From Pelotomaculum isophthalicicum JI (GTDB lineage: Bacteria; Bacillota; Desulfotomaculia; Desulfotomaculales; Pelotomaculaceae): DNA of 64,000 bases. Positions 25,801 to 34,006 of the stretch are shown here, one piece after another. The stretch's first letter is position 1. Each line of letters begins with the position of its first letter. The translations under genes were made by a program, and so were the position numbers. The stretch spans positions 1 to 64,000 of the forward strand of contig NZ_JAKOAV010000001.1 in the NCBI RefSeq assembly GCF_029478095.1, in the 5' to 3' direction. The notes under the pieces are model-generated. The model did no database searches, was not told the DNA's origin, and was given only the letters and a program-made list of their open reading frames with translations.

Positions 25801-28284
25801 GCACCGCAGCGCACACCGCTTACCTTGGAACTGGGGACAACTTCGGCAACAGGTAAATTCTATAGCGATTATTGGCTTAGCAACAGGATTACCCAGTTGA
25901 CTATGCAAGATTATTATTACAATTACAGTCAGGGCAGGTATATTTACTATACCGATACCACGCCGGGCGAAGTAACAGTATCAGCTTCAACGTATGAAGT
26001 AAAGAGCGGCTCGGCCACCCTGAAAGTGCTGGCAAACCCTGCCGTCAGCGTTGCAATTGAACTTTCTTCCCCGGAAACAAGCTGGCTGATTAACCAGCGC
26101 GGCAAAGTGACAATTACGCTGAAAGATAAAAGCGGCAATGTTTACACCGTGCCTTCCGAGTACAATTACGGCTTGGAAGTAGGCCTGGATGCCAAATACG
26201 GCAACTTCTACAGTGATCTCGTCGGCGGCTGGGATTTGCCTACCATGTGGTATCCGGATCAGGATTGGAACTGGCACCGCATCACTTACCTTACTATTCC
26301 CGCCGGCAAGAGCAGCGTGGACATTTATTTTGCTCCGCTGAACGCCGGGCAAAACACCCTGACGGGCAGCCTGCTGGGATATAGTGTAACCAGCAATACC
26401 TTTACGGTGAATGCCAATGCCGCCGGTGGGGTCAGAGTAGTCTTCGACCAAAGCTGCCTGTGTTTCACTGCCGGCAAGGCCGAGACGGTCAATGTGCAGG
26501 TTATCGACCAGTATGGCAATCCTGTGCCCCAGGCAAGTGACTTGACCGTAAATCTTTACACGGAGACAGGTGACGGCACGCCTTCAACGACAGGCAAATT
26601 CTACAGCAGCATTAAGGCTGACGGCACACCCGACGGCTCCCCGGTCACATCGATAATTATACCCAAGGGCAGTGACAGCGCTTCTGTCTACTACTACGAT
26701 ACCAAGACAACCGGGCAGAACTACAGCCTGTACCTTGGCTTGAATGCCGCGCCGGTCAACGGCAGCCTGACCCCGGCGGAAGTGTATCCTGCAAACTCAA
26801 GCAGGTTGCAGGTGAAGGTAAAGGATTATAATGTTTACAATGTAAAAGTAGCCGGTGGTGATACCTGGCAAGTAGCAGGACCTGGCGGCGACACGCAAGA
26901 TCTGCAGAGCGGTATGCCTTTCCCAATGACGGTTAGTATTGTCGATGCGCAAGGCAACCCTGTGCCGCAACCTTCCAGGCTGGTGGTAAACCTGTCCACA
27001 GTCTCCGGATCGGTTTACGGGAAATTCTATCTGGACAAAGTAATGACTATGCCCGTTACCCAGATTGCCTTTGATCCCGACTATTATTACTGCTTCCCGG
27101 GTTATGAGCAGGAAGACGGCGGCAGCGGCTATTACGACATTGAGCACGGCGGCGTTGTAAATCTCTACATTAAGGCTGACGGCACCGGCAGCGCGACCGT
27201 GAATGCGAAAGCGAGCGGCCTGGTCGACGGCAACTACGACATCAGTGTATATGCCGCGAATTCAGCAGGTCTTGCCATTCACAATCAATATGGTTATATA
27301 TGGGACGAAAATCAACAGCAATATGTAATGGCTGAAGAAAGCTTCATCGAGCCGGACCAGCGCAAAGCGGTGGGAGTATTCTTGATTGACGAAAAAGGGC
27401 GTCCGGTTATGGCCATAAGCGACACCACAGTCACCCTGGCCGCCGATAAAGGAGCCTTCTATGCCAATAGCTGGAGCGGCACGGAGATTACCACGTGCAC
27501 TATCCCGAAGGGAGTAAGAGGCACCGCGGTATTCTATCAAGCCCCGGATACGGATCAGGGTAAGACGTTTGAAGGTGATGTAAGTCTAACGGCTTCCAAA
27601 AGCGGCCTGACAAGCGCAGCCGCAACCATGAGGGTCGGGCCTTTACCGTATTTCGGCACTTGCCTGCAGCGCGGCTGGAACATCATTTCAACTCCTGTTG
27701 CTCTTGAGCGCAGTTCATTGGATCAATTGATCAGTGACCCGAGTTATATTGAAATAGCTTATCTTTTCGATGACTCGCAGCAAAAGTGGTTCCCGATTTT
27801 CAAGGATCTCGCCAGCGGAAAATGGTATGTCGACAAGGGGCTGGGCACTGCAAATCCAAACTTTTACGTAAAGCCGATGGAAGCGGTATATGTAAAGGTT
27901 AAAGGTTATACTTACACCAAGCATTGCCCGTACCGCAACCCCAGCGGTCCTTATACGCGTGCGATGAACCCCGGGTGGAACCTGATCAGCCCGGCTATCG
28001 ACCTGGCCGAAGGCGGATTCTATAATGACAGTAAAAAGTTGGATCAGGTCCTGGCTAACATCAAAGGTAAATATACCCAGGCAGTCAGCCCCGGTATCGG
28101 CATGCAAGACGCGTGGTCCTATGTGCCTGATTCCGATGCTTCCGGCTATAAGCCCTGGATGAGAGCCGGCTGTGGGTATTGGGTATACATGAAGGAAAGT
28201 GGGACACTGACCGGATTTAGCTATACTCCGGTTAAGAAAATCACATCCTTGTATAGTGGTAGTAGCGCCGCTGCTGATCAATAA
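22819..28284 (+). CDS. Giant secreted protein with Ig-like repeats and an embedded VWA domain
   Basis: About 1821 aa, the largest gene here. Signal peptide about 1-40 ending AYA. At least six invasin/Big-type beta domains with the DQYGNP signature (codons near 23755, 24127, 24850, 25779, 26507 and a DAQGNP at 26944). A von Willebrand factor A domain (about 721-905) interrupts one of them; its metal site reads DNTGS and is followed by VVTDEQGDD. The C-terminus has two GWNIIS/GWNLIS repeats ending in a GYWVYMK motif. No SLH or dockerin, so attachment is unclear. GTG at 22819 is 8 nt after GGGGAGG; a TTG at 22789 is less likely. Likely an adhesin. Confidence 0.82.
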   Translation: MNLQTSSLRSISLAQRIMLLFVFALLLAMVVCVPAYASLSNVTVNADNPTNPTVYAVSDYTFSFSDSSGMSVSDDVYIAFAPGFDVSSINLNAVTMTVSGNVYQAPARLEGSTLIVTVPENVAAGQDVSLVIKGIKNASYIGSNYFAEIYLSSNLSYARPASVNLVAPKLVIKPDLDTIEVYLRDKLTLELQDSKGNPLNAPYDVYVNSFKVNDSFYYSDEFYPDIANVSKCSGIYIKANSSSAVLYYRPMSTGTKKITAYTYSFNGVNANSTKDINVTPASQVKSWLALVNDTGSLTVGQPGKFEVQVNYTDQYGNPVDRPSDLTVSLAATQFGGGTANGKLYKADENGFITNFEITGNVVVPKDQSSIIFYYVDTKSTSYNGYRVFLNAAADSYTGANMEISVYPGNASVLKAVPANGAAKPVGDTFALNIQLLDQYGNPANAQPYTGNYPTSLTADLKSSSGTGSFYEDSYAEEKISQITFPYDWWTGSNGQNKTVYYKDTTAGDVTVSAEVYYLQSETASLKVLPLPGSVDISSGMSNWILKQRGKVTVTLKDANGGIYTVPNELTGGINVILNANPDGNYYDDPVGGNELSYIWNYGGRVVNIPAGKSGADVYFAPASAGKNVLSAMVQGNGNTTPGKLEIDIVPTGGVRLQMSGPLSFLAGQPGKVTVYVKDQYGNPVNLTSELTVNLSAFQNNGDSVTGQVYGAQVLNTPNRKADIVWVLDNTGSMSDKQNAVANNISEFCNQLASSGMDYNLGYLRYNDYTGTVLNTFSNGNLFTSNANEFSQSILATSNNTNGSTEYTMGAVQAALNYPFRSDAEKYIIVVTDEQGDDNGLESSTEANARANDARVYAIWNTYDANYSQIDELVNNTGGMQVDISGNWSTALASIGSDIAESTAPTSNVIDHVVIPAGKSSATFYYQDTTSTIGTNYSVNIEAEGGNLESAQTGVTINPLETGKVSIKPVNGTYQKAGDAFTLAVQLVDQYGNPAAPQRTPLTLELGTTSATGKFYSDYWLSNRITQLTMQDYYYNYSQGRYIYYTDTTPGEVTVSASTYEVKSGSATLKVLANPAVSVAIELSSPETSWLINQRGKVTITLKDKSGNVYTVPSEYNYGLEVGLDAKYGNFYSDLVGGWDLPTMWYPDQDWNWHRITYLTIPAGKSSVDIYFAPLNAGQNTLTGSLLGYSVTSNTFTVNANAAGGVRVVFDQSCLCFTAGKAETVNVQVIDQYGNPVPQASDLTVNLYTETGDGTPSTTGKFYSSIKADGTPDGSPVTSIIIPKGSDSASVYYYDTKTTGQNYSLYLGLNAAPVNGSLTPAEVYPANSSRLQVKVKDYNVYNVKVAGGDTWQVAGPGGDTQDLQSGMPFPMTVSIVDAQGNPVPQPSRLVVNLSTVSGSVYGKFYLDKVMTMPVTQIAFDPDYYYCFPGYEQEDGGSGYYDIEHGGVVNLYIKADGTGSATVNAKASGLVDGNYDISVYAANSAGLAIHNQYGYIWDENQQQYVMAEESFIEPDQRKAVGVFLIDEKGRPVMAISDTTVTLAADKGAFYANSWSGTEITTCTIPKGVRGTAVFYQAPDTDQGKTFEGDVSLTASKSGLTSAAATMRVGPLPYFGTCLQRGWNIISTPVALERSSLDQLISDPSYIEIAYLFDDSQQKWFPIFKDLASGKWYVDKGLGTANPNFYVKPMEAVYVKVKGYTYTKHCPYRNPSGPYTRAMNPGWNLISPAIDLAEGGFYNDSKKLDQVLANIKGKYTQAVSPGIGMQDAWSYVPDSDASGYKPWMRAGCGYWVYMKESGTLTGFSYTPVKKITSLYSGSSAAADQ

Positions 28285-28311
28285 AGTATGTTTTGCAAGG
28301 AAGTAGGTGGA

Positions 28312-29391
28312 ATGATGCAGAGGGCCTTACTATTGATTGCGGGGCTCCTGGTCATGCTTCTGGGTGTGTCGCCGCATTTAGCGGCCGGCGACACACCGCC
28401 GCTTCCGGCGGCATATTACGGCAGCGTGACATATGATGATGGTAATCCGGTTCAGACGGGCACCATCGAAGCGGTTATCGACGGGGCCATTTGTGGACAA
28501 ACAAGTATAAGCAACGGCTTTTACGGCTCACCAAATACTGGGGAGCAGAAGCTGGTTGTTCAATACCCGGAAAACATCCCAGGCAAAATTGTCTGTTTTA
28601 TGGTAAACGGTGTTGAAGCAGGACAGTCTGTCGAATGGCAAAGCGGTACTAGTGTCAGGCTTGACCTTGTGGTTAACAAAGCTTCTTTACCCAAGGTGCC
28701 GGCGTTCAGCCCGAACGGCGGGATATTCACCAACAGCGTGACGGTAGGGATCGACAACATAGCGTCAGGCTGCGACGCGTACTACACCCTGGACGGCAGC
28801 GATCCGACATTGAGCGGCACAGTATACAAAACGCCGTTCACGCTGACAGCGTCCGGGACAGTAAAAGCAGCCGTGTACGACAGCAGTACGGGACTGTGGA
28901 GCAGTATAACAAGCGCGGCATTCACCATCAACAAGGCCGTCGGCGGTACCGTAAGAGGTTCGGTAGTCCCACAAGGCCTCAGTGCCGGCAAGTTTGCTGG
29001 AATAAATGTCATTCTGCTTAGCGGTAGTCAACAAATAAGCAGTACGTCAACATTAAACGATGGTTCTTACCAGATGGACAATGTGACGGAGGGTATTTAC
29101 ATTGTTATGATCAAAAGCGATAAGTACCTGAGCAGTAAAATTAACGGCGTTTCAGTTTCTGCCGGTTCAACAGTAAACTTAAGTCCGGTCAATTTACTGG
29201 TTGGCGATGCTAACGGTGATGACATGATCGGCGGCCTTGACTTCTCTGCCTTGCTTTCGGCATGGAATAAGAGTGAAGGACAGTCCGGATACAACCCGCT
29301 CAATGATTTCAACGGAGACAAATCAATAGGCGGCCTGGATTTCAGCCTGTTATTGCAGAACTGGAATAAAAAAGGCGCTACCATACCTTAG
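28312..29391 (+). CDS. Secreted dockerin protein
   Basis: 359 aa from ATG 28312 (AAGGAAG upstream; an ATG at 28288 lies before this site). Signal peptide; an AAYYGSVTYDDG-type N-terminal domain shared with the next two genes; a CHB_HEX_C-like domain (DAYYTLDGSDPTLSGT); a carboxypeptidase-regulatory-like domain; and a dockerin (GDANGDDMIGGLDFSALL, DFNGDKSIGGLDFSLLL). A 102-bp stretch (29221-29322) is identical to 13281-13382 in the gene at 11232, which suggests gene conversion. The start lies 27 bp after the VWA gene. Confidence 0.85.
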   Translation: MMQRALLLIAGLLVMLLGVSPHLAAGDTPPLPAAYYGSVTYDDGNPVQTGTIEAVIDGAICGQTSISNGFYGSPNTGEQKLVVQYPENIPGKIVCFMVNGVEAGQSVEWQSGTSVRLDLVVNKASLPKVPAFSPNGGIFTNSVTVGIDNIASGCDAYYTLDGSDPTLSGTVYKTPFTLTASGTVKAAVYDSSTGLWSSITSAAFTINKAVGGTVRGSVVPQGLSAGKFAGINVILLSGSQQISSTSTLNDGSYQMDNVTEGIYIVMIKSDKYLSSKINGVSVSAGSTVNLSPVNLLVGDANGDDMIGGLDFSALLSAWNKSEGQSGYNPLNDFNGDKSIGGLDFSLLLQNWNKKGATIP

Positions 29392-29417
29392 ATTAGTTCA
29401 GTGAAACAAACAGGTTA

Positions 29418-29493
29418 TTGTGACGAGGAAGCGCAGGGTAATTATTACAATTTAATCATTTTATTGTATTATTTCCCTGCGTCTTTTTCCTTT
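29418..29493 (+). pseudogene. Decayed 5' end of a cohesin-dockerin gene
   Basis: About 75 bp resemble the start of the gene at 13484 (GAGGAAGCGCA-GGTAA-ATTAC and TTGTATTATTT-CTGCG-CTTTC/TTTTCC). It sits at the same place relative to the upstream dockerin gene as the intact copy does. The start codon is ACG and a stop follows ten codons later. A remnant of a segmental duplication. Confidence 0.7.
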
Positions 29494-29617
29494 GCCATAA
29501 TATTGCATGGACTGCTGATTCCGTTCATATGTTTTAGTTGTTATTTATTACCGCTAGGAAGCCTGTCCAATTCTGTATTAAATTTAAAATAAGTATTAAA
29601 TAATGGAAGTTAATTGT

Positions 29618-30184
29618 TTGGGTAAGTTCAGAAGCACAATTTTTATTTGTATATTGTTGTCATTGTTTTTTTCGGTACCGTCTTTTGCCCCCGGTGAACC
29701 GATGATTCCCGCGGCATACTGGGGTAGTATCAAGTATAACAATGGCGTTCCAGTTTCATCTGGCACCCTTGAGGCGGTGGTAGATGGTGTTGTTTGTGGT
29801 TCGATAGCCGTTAACAACGGGTTTTATGGACAGACAGGGACAGGGCAGAAACTTGTGGTGCAGGGAAATAATCTCGAACCCGGTGATACAGTATATTTCC
29901 GGGTTAACACAGGCGGCAGGGTAATAAATGCGTCAGAAAGCGTAGACTGGCAGTCCGGCGACACCCGTCCAGTCAATCTAACGCTGCAATCTGCCGGCAT
30001 TATTGGAGATGTTAACGGAGACGGTATGGTCGGTGGACTTGATTTTTCTGCCTTGCTGGCTGCCTGGAATAAAAAGGAGGGGGAAAGCGGCTATAACAAC
30101 CTTTGTGATTTCAACGGGGATAAAACAACAGGCGGGCTGGATTTTAGTATAATGCTGCAAAATTGGAATAAATCAGTATATTAA
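29618..30184 (+). CDS. Small secreted dockerin protein
   Basis: 188 aa. Signal peptide, then a single N-terminal beta domain (AAYWGSIKYNNGVPVSSGTLEAV, NGFYGQ, SVDWQSGDTRPVNLTLQSA) and a dockerin (GDVNGDGMVGGLDFSALL, DFNGDKTTGGLDFSIML). I favour TTG 29618 after GGAAG, by analogy with the paralog 30222; ATG 29603 is the alternative. The N-terminal domain is nearly the same as that of the next gene, which ends in SLH repeats instead. Confidence 0.82.
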   Translation: MGKFRSTIFICILLSLFFSVPSFAPGEPMIPAAYWGSIKYNNGVPVSSGTLEAVVDGVVCGSIAVNNGFYGQTGTGQKLVVQGNNLEPGDTVYFRVNTGGRVINASESVDWQSGDTRPVNLTLQSAGIIGDVNGDGMVGGLDFSALLAAWNKKEGESGYNNLCDFNGDKTTGGLDFSIMLQNWNKSVY

Positions 30185-30221
30185 TGGTAATATATTCTAA
30201 ATTAATGGAAGTGATTTTGGC

Positions 30222-31412
30222 ATGTTTAAGAATAGAATTATTCTTCTTATTTATGTTTTATTATCTTTGCTTTTATTATTACCAGCTCTTGCCTCTGCCG
30301 AGCCTATGCTTCCCGCTGCTTACTGGGGAAGCGTCAAATACAACGACGGTGTTTCCGTCCCGTCAGGCACCCTCGAGGCGGTGGTGGACGGTGTTGTTTG
30401 TGGTTCTATAGCCTTTAGCAACGGGTTTTATGGAGAGGCAGGGACGGGGCGGAAACTTGTGGTACAGGGAAATAATCTCGAACCCGGTAAAACAGTATAT
30501 TTTCGGGTTAATACAGGTGGAGTGGTGATCAATGCGGCAGAAAGCGTAGACTGGCAATCCGGCGATACCCGTCCAGTCAATCTAACGCTGCAATCTGCCA
30601 GCCCTGCGGGCGGATCTAACGGCAGCAGCACGAATCAAAACAGCAACACAAATCAGGACAGCAGCACGAATCAGGACAACAGCACCACATCAGGCGGCAC
30701 CACATCAGGCAGCACCACATCAGGCGGCACCACATCAGGCAGCACCACATCAGGCGGCACCACATCAGGCGGCGGTGGCGGTAGTGCGGCGCCGGTTGGA
30801 ACCACGACACCGTCAAACAATCCTGCGCATGAGAACATCAGCAAGACATATTCTGACGTTCCGTCCAGTCACTGGGCATATGCGGATATCCAGTTTATGG
30901 CCGCGAAACACATCATGGTCGGTGTCGGCGACGACAGTTTTGCCCCGGAGGAAAACATGACGCGGGCACAGTTCGCCGCCATGCTGGTGCGGGCAATGGG
31001 CCTTTCCACAGACGGAGCCTCGGTTGCATTTAAAGACGTGACATCTGACAAGTGGTATTACCGTGAGGTGGCCGCCGCCTTCCAGAGCGGCCTGGTGAGC
31101 GGGTACAATCCGGATGAATTCGGCCCGGAAGACACGGTCACCCGGGAGCAGATTGCGGCCATACTGGTGCGGGCTCTGATCAAGGCGGGCAAGCTGCAGC
31201 CTGTGGCGACAGGAGAGATTGATTCAAGCCTGGCGCCGTTCAAAGACCGGGCAAACATCGATGACTGGGCAAGAGAGAGCGCTGCCGCGGCGATTAAAGC
31301 AGGTTTGGTCAAGGGGCGCAGTAACGATACATTTGCCCCGCAGGCCACTGCTACAAGAGCTGAAGGCGCTACCCTGTTAAAGAGGTTTATGCAGGCCGGC
31401 GGGCTGCTATAA
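30222..31412 (+). CDS. SLH-anchored partner of the small dockerin protein
   Basis: 396 aa. Signal peptide; the same AAYWGS beta domain (about 25-125); a Ser/Thr/Gly/Asn linker built from six 15-bp repeats; and three SLH repeats (about 210-396). The gene 38 bp upstream has the same N-terminus joined to a dockerin. This pairing suggests that one domain is displayed in two ways, on the wall and on the cohesin scaffold. The linker is rich in possible O-glycosylation sites. Confidence 0.85.
   Translation: MFKNRIILLIYVLLSLLLLLPALASAEPMLPAAYWGSVKYNDGVSVPSGTLEAVVDGVVCGSIAFSNGFYGEAGTGRKLVVQGNNLEPGKTVYFRVNTGGVVINAAESVDWQSGDTRPVNLTLQSASPAGGSNGSSTNQNSNTNQDSSTNQDNSTTSGGTTSGSTTSGGTTSGSTTSGGTTSGGGGGSAAPVGTTTPSNNPAHENISKTYSDVPSSHWAYADIQFMAAKHIMVGVGDDSFAPEENMTRAQFAAMLVRAMGLSTDGASVAFKDVTSDKWYYREVAAAFQSGLVSGYNPDEFGPEDTVTREQIAAILVRALIKAGKLQPVATGEIDSSLAPFKDRANIDDWARESAAAAIKAGLVKGRSNDTFAPQATATRAEGATLLKRFMQAGGLL
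30681..30770 (+). repeat. Six 15-bp in-frame repeats
   Basis: AGCACCACATCAGGC and GGCACCACATCAGGC alternate three times each, encoding a TTSGG/TTSGS linker. The unit is a multiple of three, so copy-number change would alter linker length without shifting the frame. Confidence 0.9.
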
Positions 31413-31442
31413 GTAATGTAGTCTGGTTTAATTGCACAAAAG

Positions 31443-31481
31443 CTTTCAGGGACAGCCTGAATACCCGGCTGTCCCTGAAAG
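31443..31481. terminator. 15-bp hairpin terminator
   Basis: CTTTCAGGGACAGCC and GGCTGTCCCTGAAAG pair perfectly around a 9-nt loop, 30 bp after the SLH gene's stop. Confidence 0.65.
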
Positions 31482-31542
31482 ATAAATAAATTGGCTGACT
31501 TCTATCCCCGTAGTTAAAATAAAGGAGAAATTTGTACCTGAT

Positions 31543-32709
31543 ATGGCAAAAGCTAAAGGACAAGCTCTTATTATTGATTATTGCGCGGCCGGAAAAGTAA
31601 TGATCCAGTGTTTCATGAAAGCTTCCGTTATCAGCCTGACAGTGCTGTTTTTCTTTTTTCCACCGGTGCAGGCTGCTTCGGCCGGTCCTCTCTATGATCA
31701 CTATCAGGATCTGAAAAATACTTACCCGCAGTTTTTTCAGCGCCTTCTTGACACACAAATGGTCAGTGACAACGAGATCCGGAACTGGCTTTCGGATATA
31801 GACGACTACCTGGCAAACAGGAACGAGGTTGTAACCCAGACAAATTTTAAAGCATATATGACCAACGCTCTGTTGAACACACTTTTTATTGATGAAAACA
31901 AGGCTGTCTACGACGCGGTCATATCTGCCTACAACCAGGAACTAAATGAATATTTTAGCACCGGGAACGTGAGTGGTACTTTGGCTGGTTTTTATGATGC
32001 AGTTAAGACGGTGATCCTGGGCCATGTGGTAATTGCCGATCCCCCATCAAATAATAGCCGGCTGACTAATTATGGAGGACCCTTAAAAGTAAATATAAGC
32101 GGCTTCCTGAAAAGTGTTCAATATTACTATACGCTGGATGGTAGCACACCCACGACATCCGGTACGCTCTATACCGGAATACCAATTGAAATTAGTATGG
32201 CAAACGGGCCGAAAACATTGCGTGCAATTGCCGTAAAAAACAACACAGTCAGTGATACTGCTGTATTTACATACGATACCGCAAGAGGAACTATTCAGGG
32301 GGTGGTCTGCCAGGAAGCGACGGCGCTGAGAAGAGTGAGGGTGTATTTGGAACTGGATGGGCGGGAGTTTGACGCATCAGTGGATGAAAAGGGGAGTTTT
32401 AAACTGGAAAATGTGCCTGCGGGCAGCCGTATTATTAAAATTGTTTCCGATAAATACCTGTCTGAAGGGATACAGGTCCAGTTAATGCCCGGCCAAATCG
32501 CCGTGGTTCCGGAATTGACCATGCGGGCCGGCGATTTGAATGGAGATGGCAAGATTGACACGGCGGACTTGGGGATCTTGAGCAGTGATTACGGGTATAA
32601 AAAAAGCGGTGAAGCGCCTTACAGTGCGGCCGATATCAACGAGGACGCAGTAGTGGATCTGTCCGATCTCGGGTGGATCGCAACGAATTACGGAGCGACG
32701 GCTAATTGA
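31543..32709 (+). CDS. Secreted dockerin protein with helical N-terminal domain
   Basis: 388 aa. After a membrane-export segment (about 25-45) comes a roughly 130-aa helical domain (YDHYQDLKNTYPQFFQRLLDT, GFYDAVKTVIL), a CHB_HEX_C-like domain (YYYTLDGSTPTTSGT), a carboxypeptidase-regulatory-like domain, and a divergent dockerin (GDLNGDGKIDTADLGIL, DINEDAVVDLSDLGWI). The helical domain reappears in the next gene with SLH repeats. The start is uncertain: ATG 31543 has a distant AGGAG, and later ATGs at 31600 and 31615 also precede the signal sequence. Confidence 0.78.
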   Translation: MAKAKGQALIIDYCAAGKVMIQCFMKASVISLTVLFFFFPPVQAASAGPLYDHYQDLKNTYPQFFQRLLDTQMVSDNEIRNWLSDIDDYLANRNEVVTQTNFKAYMTNALLNTLFIDENKAVYDAVISAYNQELNEYFSTGNVSGTLAGFYDAVKTVILGHVVIADPPSNNSRLTNYGGPLKVNISGFLKSVQYYYTLDGSTPTTSGTLYTGIPIEISMANGPKTLRAIAVKNNTVSDTAVFTYDTARGTIQGVVCQEATALRRVRVYLELDGREFDASVDEKGSFKLENVPAGSRIIKIVSDKYLSEGIQVQLMPGQIAVVPELTMRAGDLNGDGKIDTADLGILSSDYGYKKSGEAPYSAADINEDAVVDLSDLGWIATNYGATAN

Positions 32710-32719
32710 TGTAAACCTA

Positions 32720-32775
32720 CAACACAATACGACTACTGGGTCTACATGAACTCCGGTAGTGTAAAAAGCGGAGGG
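32720..32775 (+). pseudogene. Relic of a YWVYM-type C-terminus
   Basis: A short stretch encodes YDYWVYMNSGSVKSGG, matching the GYWVYMKESGTLTG end of the giant VWA protein (near 28175). It lies in a noncoding gap just before the next gene. Probably a fragment of a lost paralog. Confidence 0.5.
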
Positions 32776-32782
32776 AGCAAAT

Positions 32783-34003
32783 TTGTTTAATAATATTAAA
32801 AATAAATATATTTCCAGGGGAAAAATGTTTCTTGCGGTTTTTCTTGTTGCGCTGGCCGTTATCCCCGTGTATGGCGCTGCTGCCGGTACGCTGTCGGACA
32901 ATTATGACCAGCTAAAAAACAGTTACCGGCAGTTTTTTGACCGCCTTACGGGCACCGGCAAAGTGACCGATACGCAATTGCGGAACTGGGTCGGCGATTT
33001 GGACGGCTACCTGAGCGGGGAAACGGTGAGCGACAGCAATTTCGACTCAGTCATGCGGCGCGCTATGGCCGCCACCCTTCTGGCGCCGGAGAACCAGGCC
33101 GTTCTGGATGCGGCCAGAGAAGTTTATAGCCAGGAAATTCAGCAGACGATTGCCGGGAATATTCCGCAGGAGTTCAGGGGTTTTTACGATACGGTCAAGA
33201 GTCTGATTATAAAGCGGGAAAGTAGTGGTTCGGGATCGTCGTCCGGCGGCGGTTCGTCCGGCGCATCGTCAGGCTCGGGATCATCCACGGGCACCAGTTC
33301 GGGCGGAGACTCGGCAAGCTCGTCTACCACCGGCAGTACCAGCAGTACCAGTAGTGCCGGTAGTTCCGGCAACTCCGGCTCATCCGGCGCTACCGGCACG
33401 CCTGGCAGCGCGCCTGATGCCGCTGCTTCAAGCGCTCCCATGTTCAAGGATATTGCCGGCCACTGGGCCGCAGGCGATATAGAGTCAATGGCGTCCCGCC
33501 AGGTGGTCAAAGGTGATCCGGACGGCCGGTTCAGGCCGGACGATACCGTAACCAGGGCCGAGTTTACGGCCATGCTGGTACGCCTGCTGGCGATCAACGG
33601 CGGGGAAGGCGGTAACCGTGTGTTCGACGATGTCGGTGCTGACAAATGGTACTATAGCGCCGTAAACGCGGCTGTCGCGGCCGGCATTGTCCAGGGGTAC
33701 AGTCAGGAAACCTTTGAGCCGGAGTGCCCGGTAACCCGCGAGCAACTTGCCGCCATGGCGGTGCGCGGCTATGTGCGCGGCGGCGGCCGGCTGCTGGATG
33801 GTCCGGCGGCGGAAGCGGTACTGGCGCCGTTCAAAGACCAGGGAGAAACATCCGGGTGGGCGTCAGTTTTCTTGGCTACCGCCGTGGATAAAAAGATTGT
33901 CACGGGTTATCCGGGCGGCCTCCTGAAGCCGGGCGCTCAGGCCACCCGAGCGGAAGCGCTGGTCATACTGAAAAGGCTGGCGGCAGTAGCGGCAGTACAG
34001 TGA
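32783..34003 (+). CDS. SLH-anchored partner with helical N-terminal domain
   Basis: 406 aa; TTG start with GGAGGG upstream. Signal peptide (about 1-33); the helical domain of the preceding dockerin gene (YDQLKNSYRQFFDRLTGTGKV, GFYDTVKSLII); an 80-residue Ser/Gly/Thr linker; and three SLH repeats (about 220-406; DGRFRPDDTVTRAEFT, VTREQLAAMAV, TRAEALVILKRL). The second SLH/dockerin pair in the window. It ends 4 bp from the convergent membrane-protein gene. Confidence 0.85.
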   Translation: MFNNIKNKYISRGKMFLAVFLVALAVIPVYGAAAGTLSDNYDQLKNSYRQFFDRLTGTGKVTDTQLRNWVGDLDGYLSGETVSDSNFDSVMRRAMAATLLAPENQAVLDAAREVYSQEIQQTIAGNIPQEFRGFYDTVKSLIIKRESSGSGSSSGGGSSGASSGSGSSTGTSSGGDSASSSTTGSTSSTSSAGSSGNSGSSGATGTPGSAPDAAASSAPMFKDIAGHWAAGDIESMASRQVVKGDPDGRFRPDDTVTRAEFTAMLVRLLAINGGEGGNRVFDDVGADKWYYSAVNAAVAAGIVQGYSQETFEPECPVTREQLAAMAVRGYVRGGGRLLDGPAAEAVLAPFKDQGETSGWASVFLATAVDKKIVTGYPGGLLKPGAQATRAEALVILKRLAAVAAVQ

Positions 34004-34006
34004 AAA

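Noticed and set aside
29401-29592. 63-aa open frame
   Set aside because: It overlaps the decayed start of a cohesin-dockerin gene in another frame and has no family features.
7400-34003. Classical cellulosome
   Set aside because: No glycoside hydrolase or carbohydrate-binding module is linked to any dockerin or cohesin.
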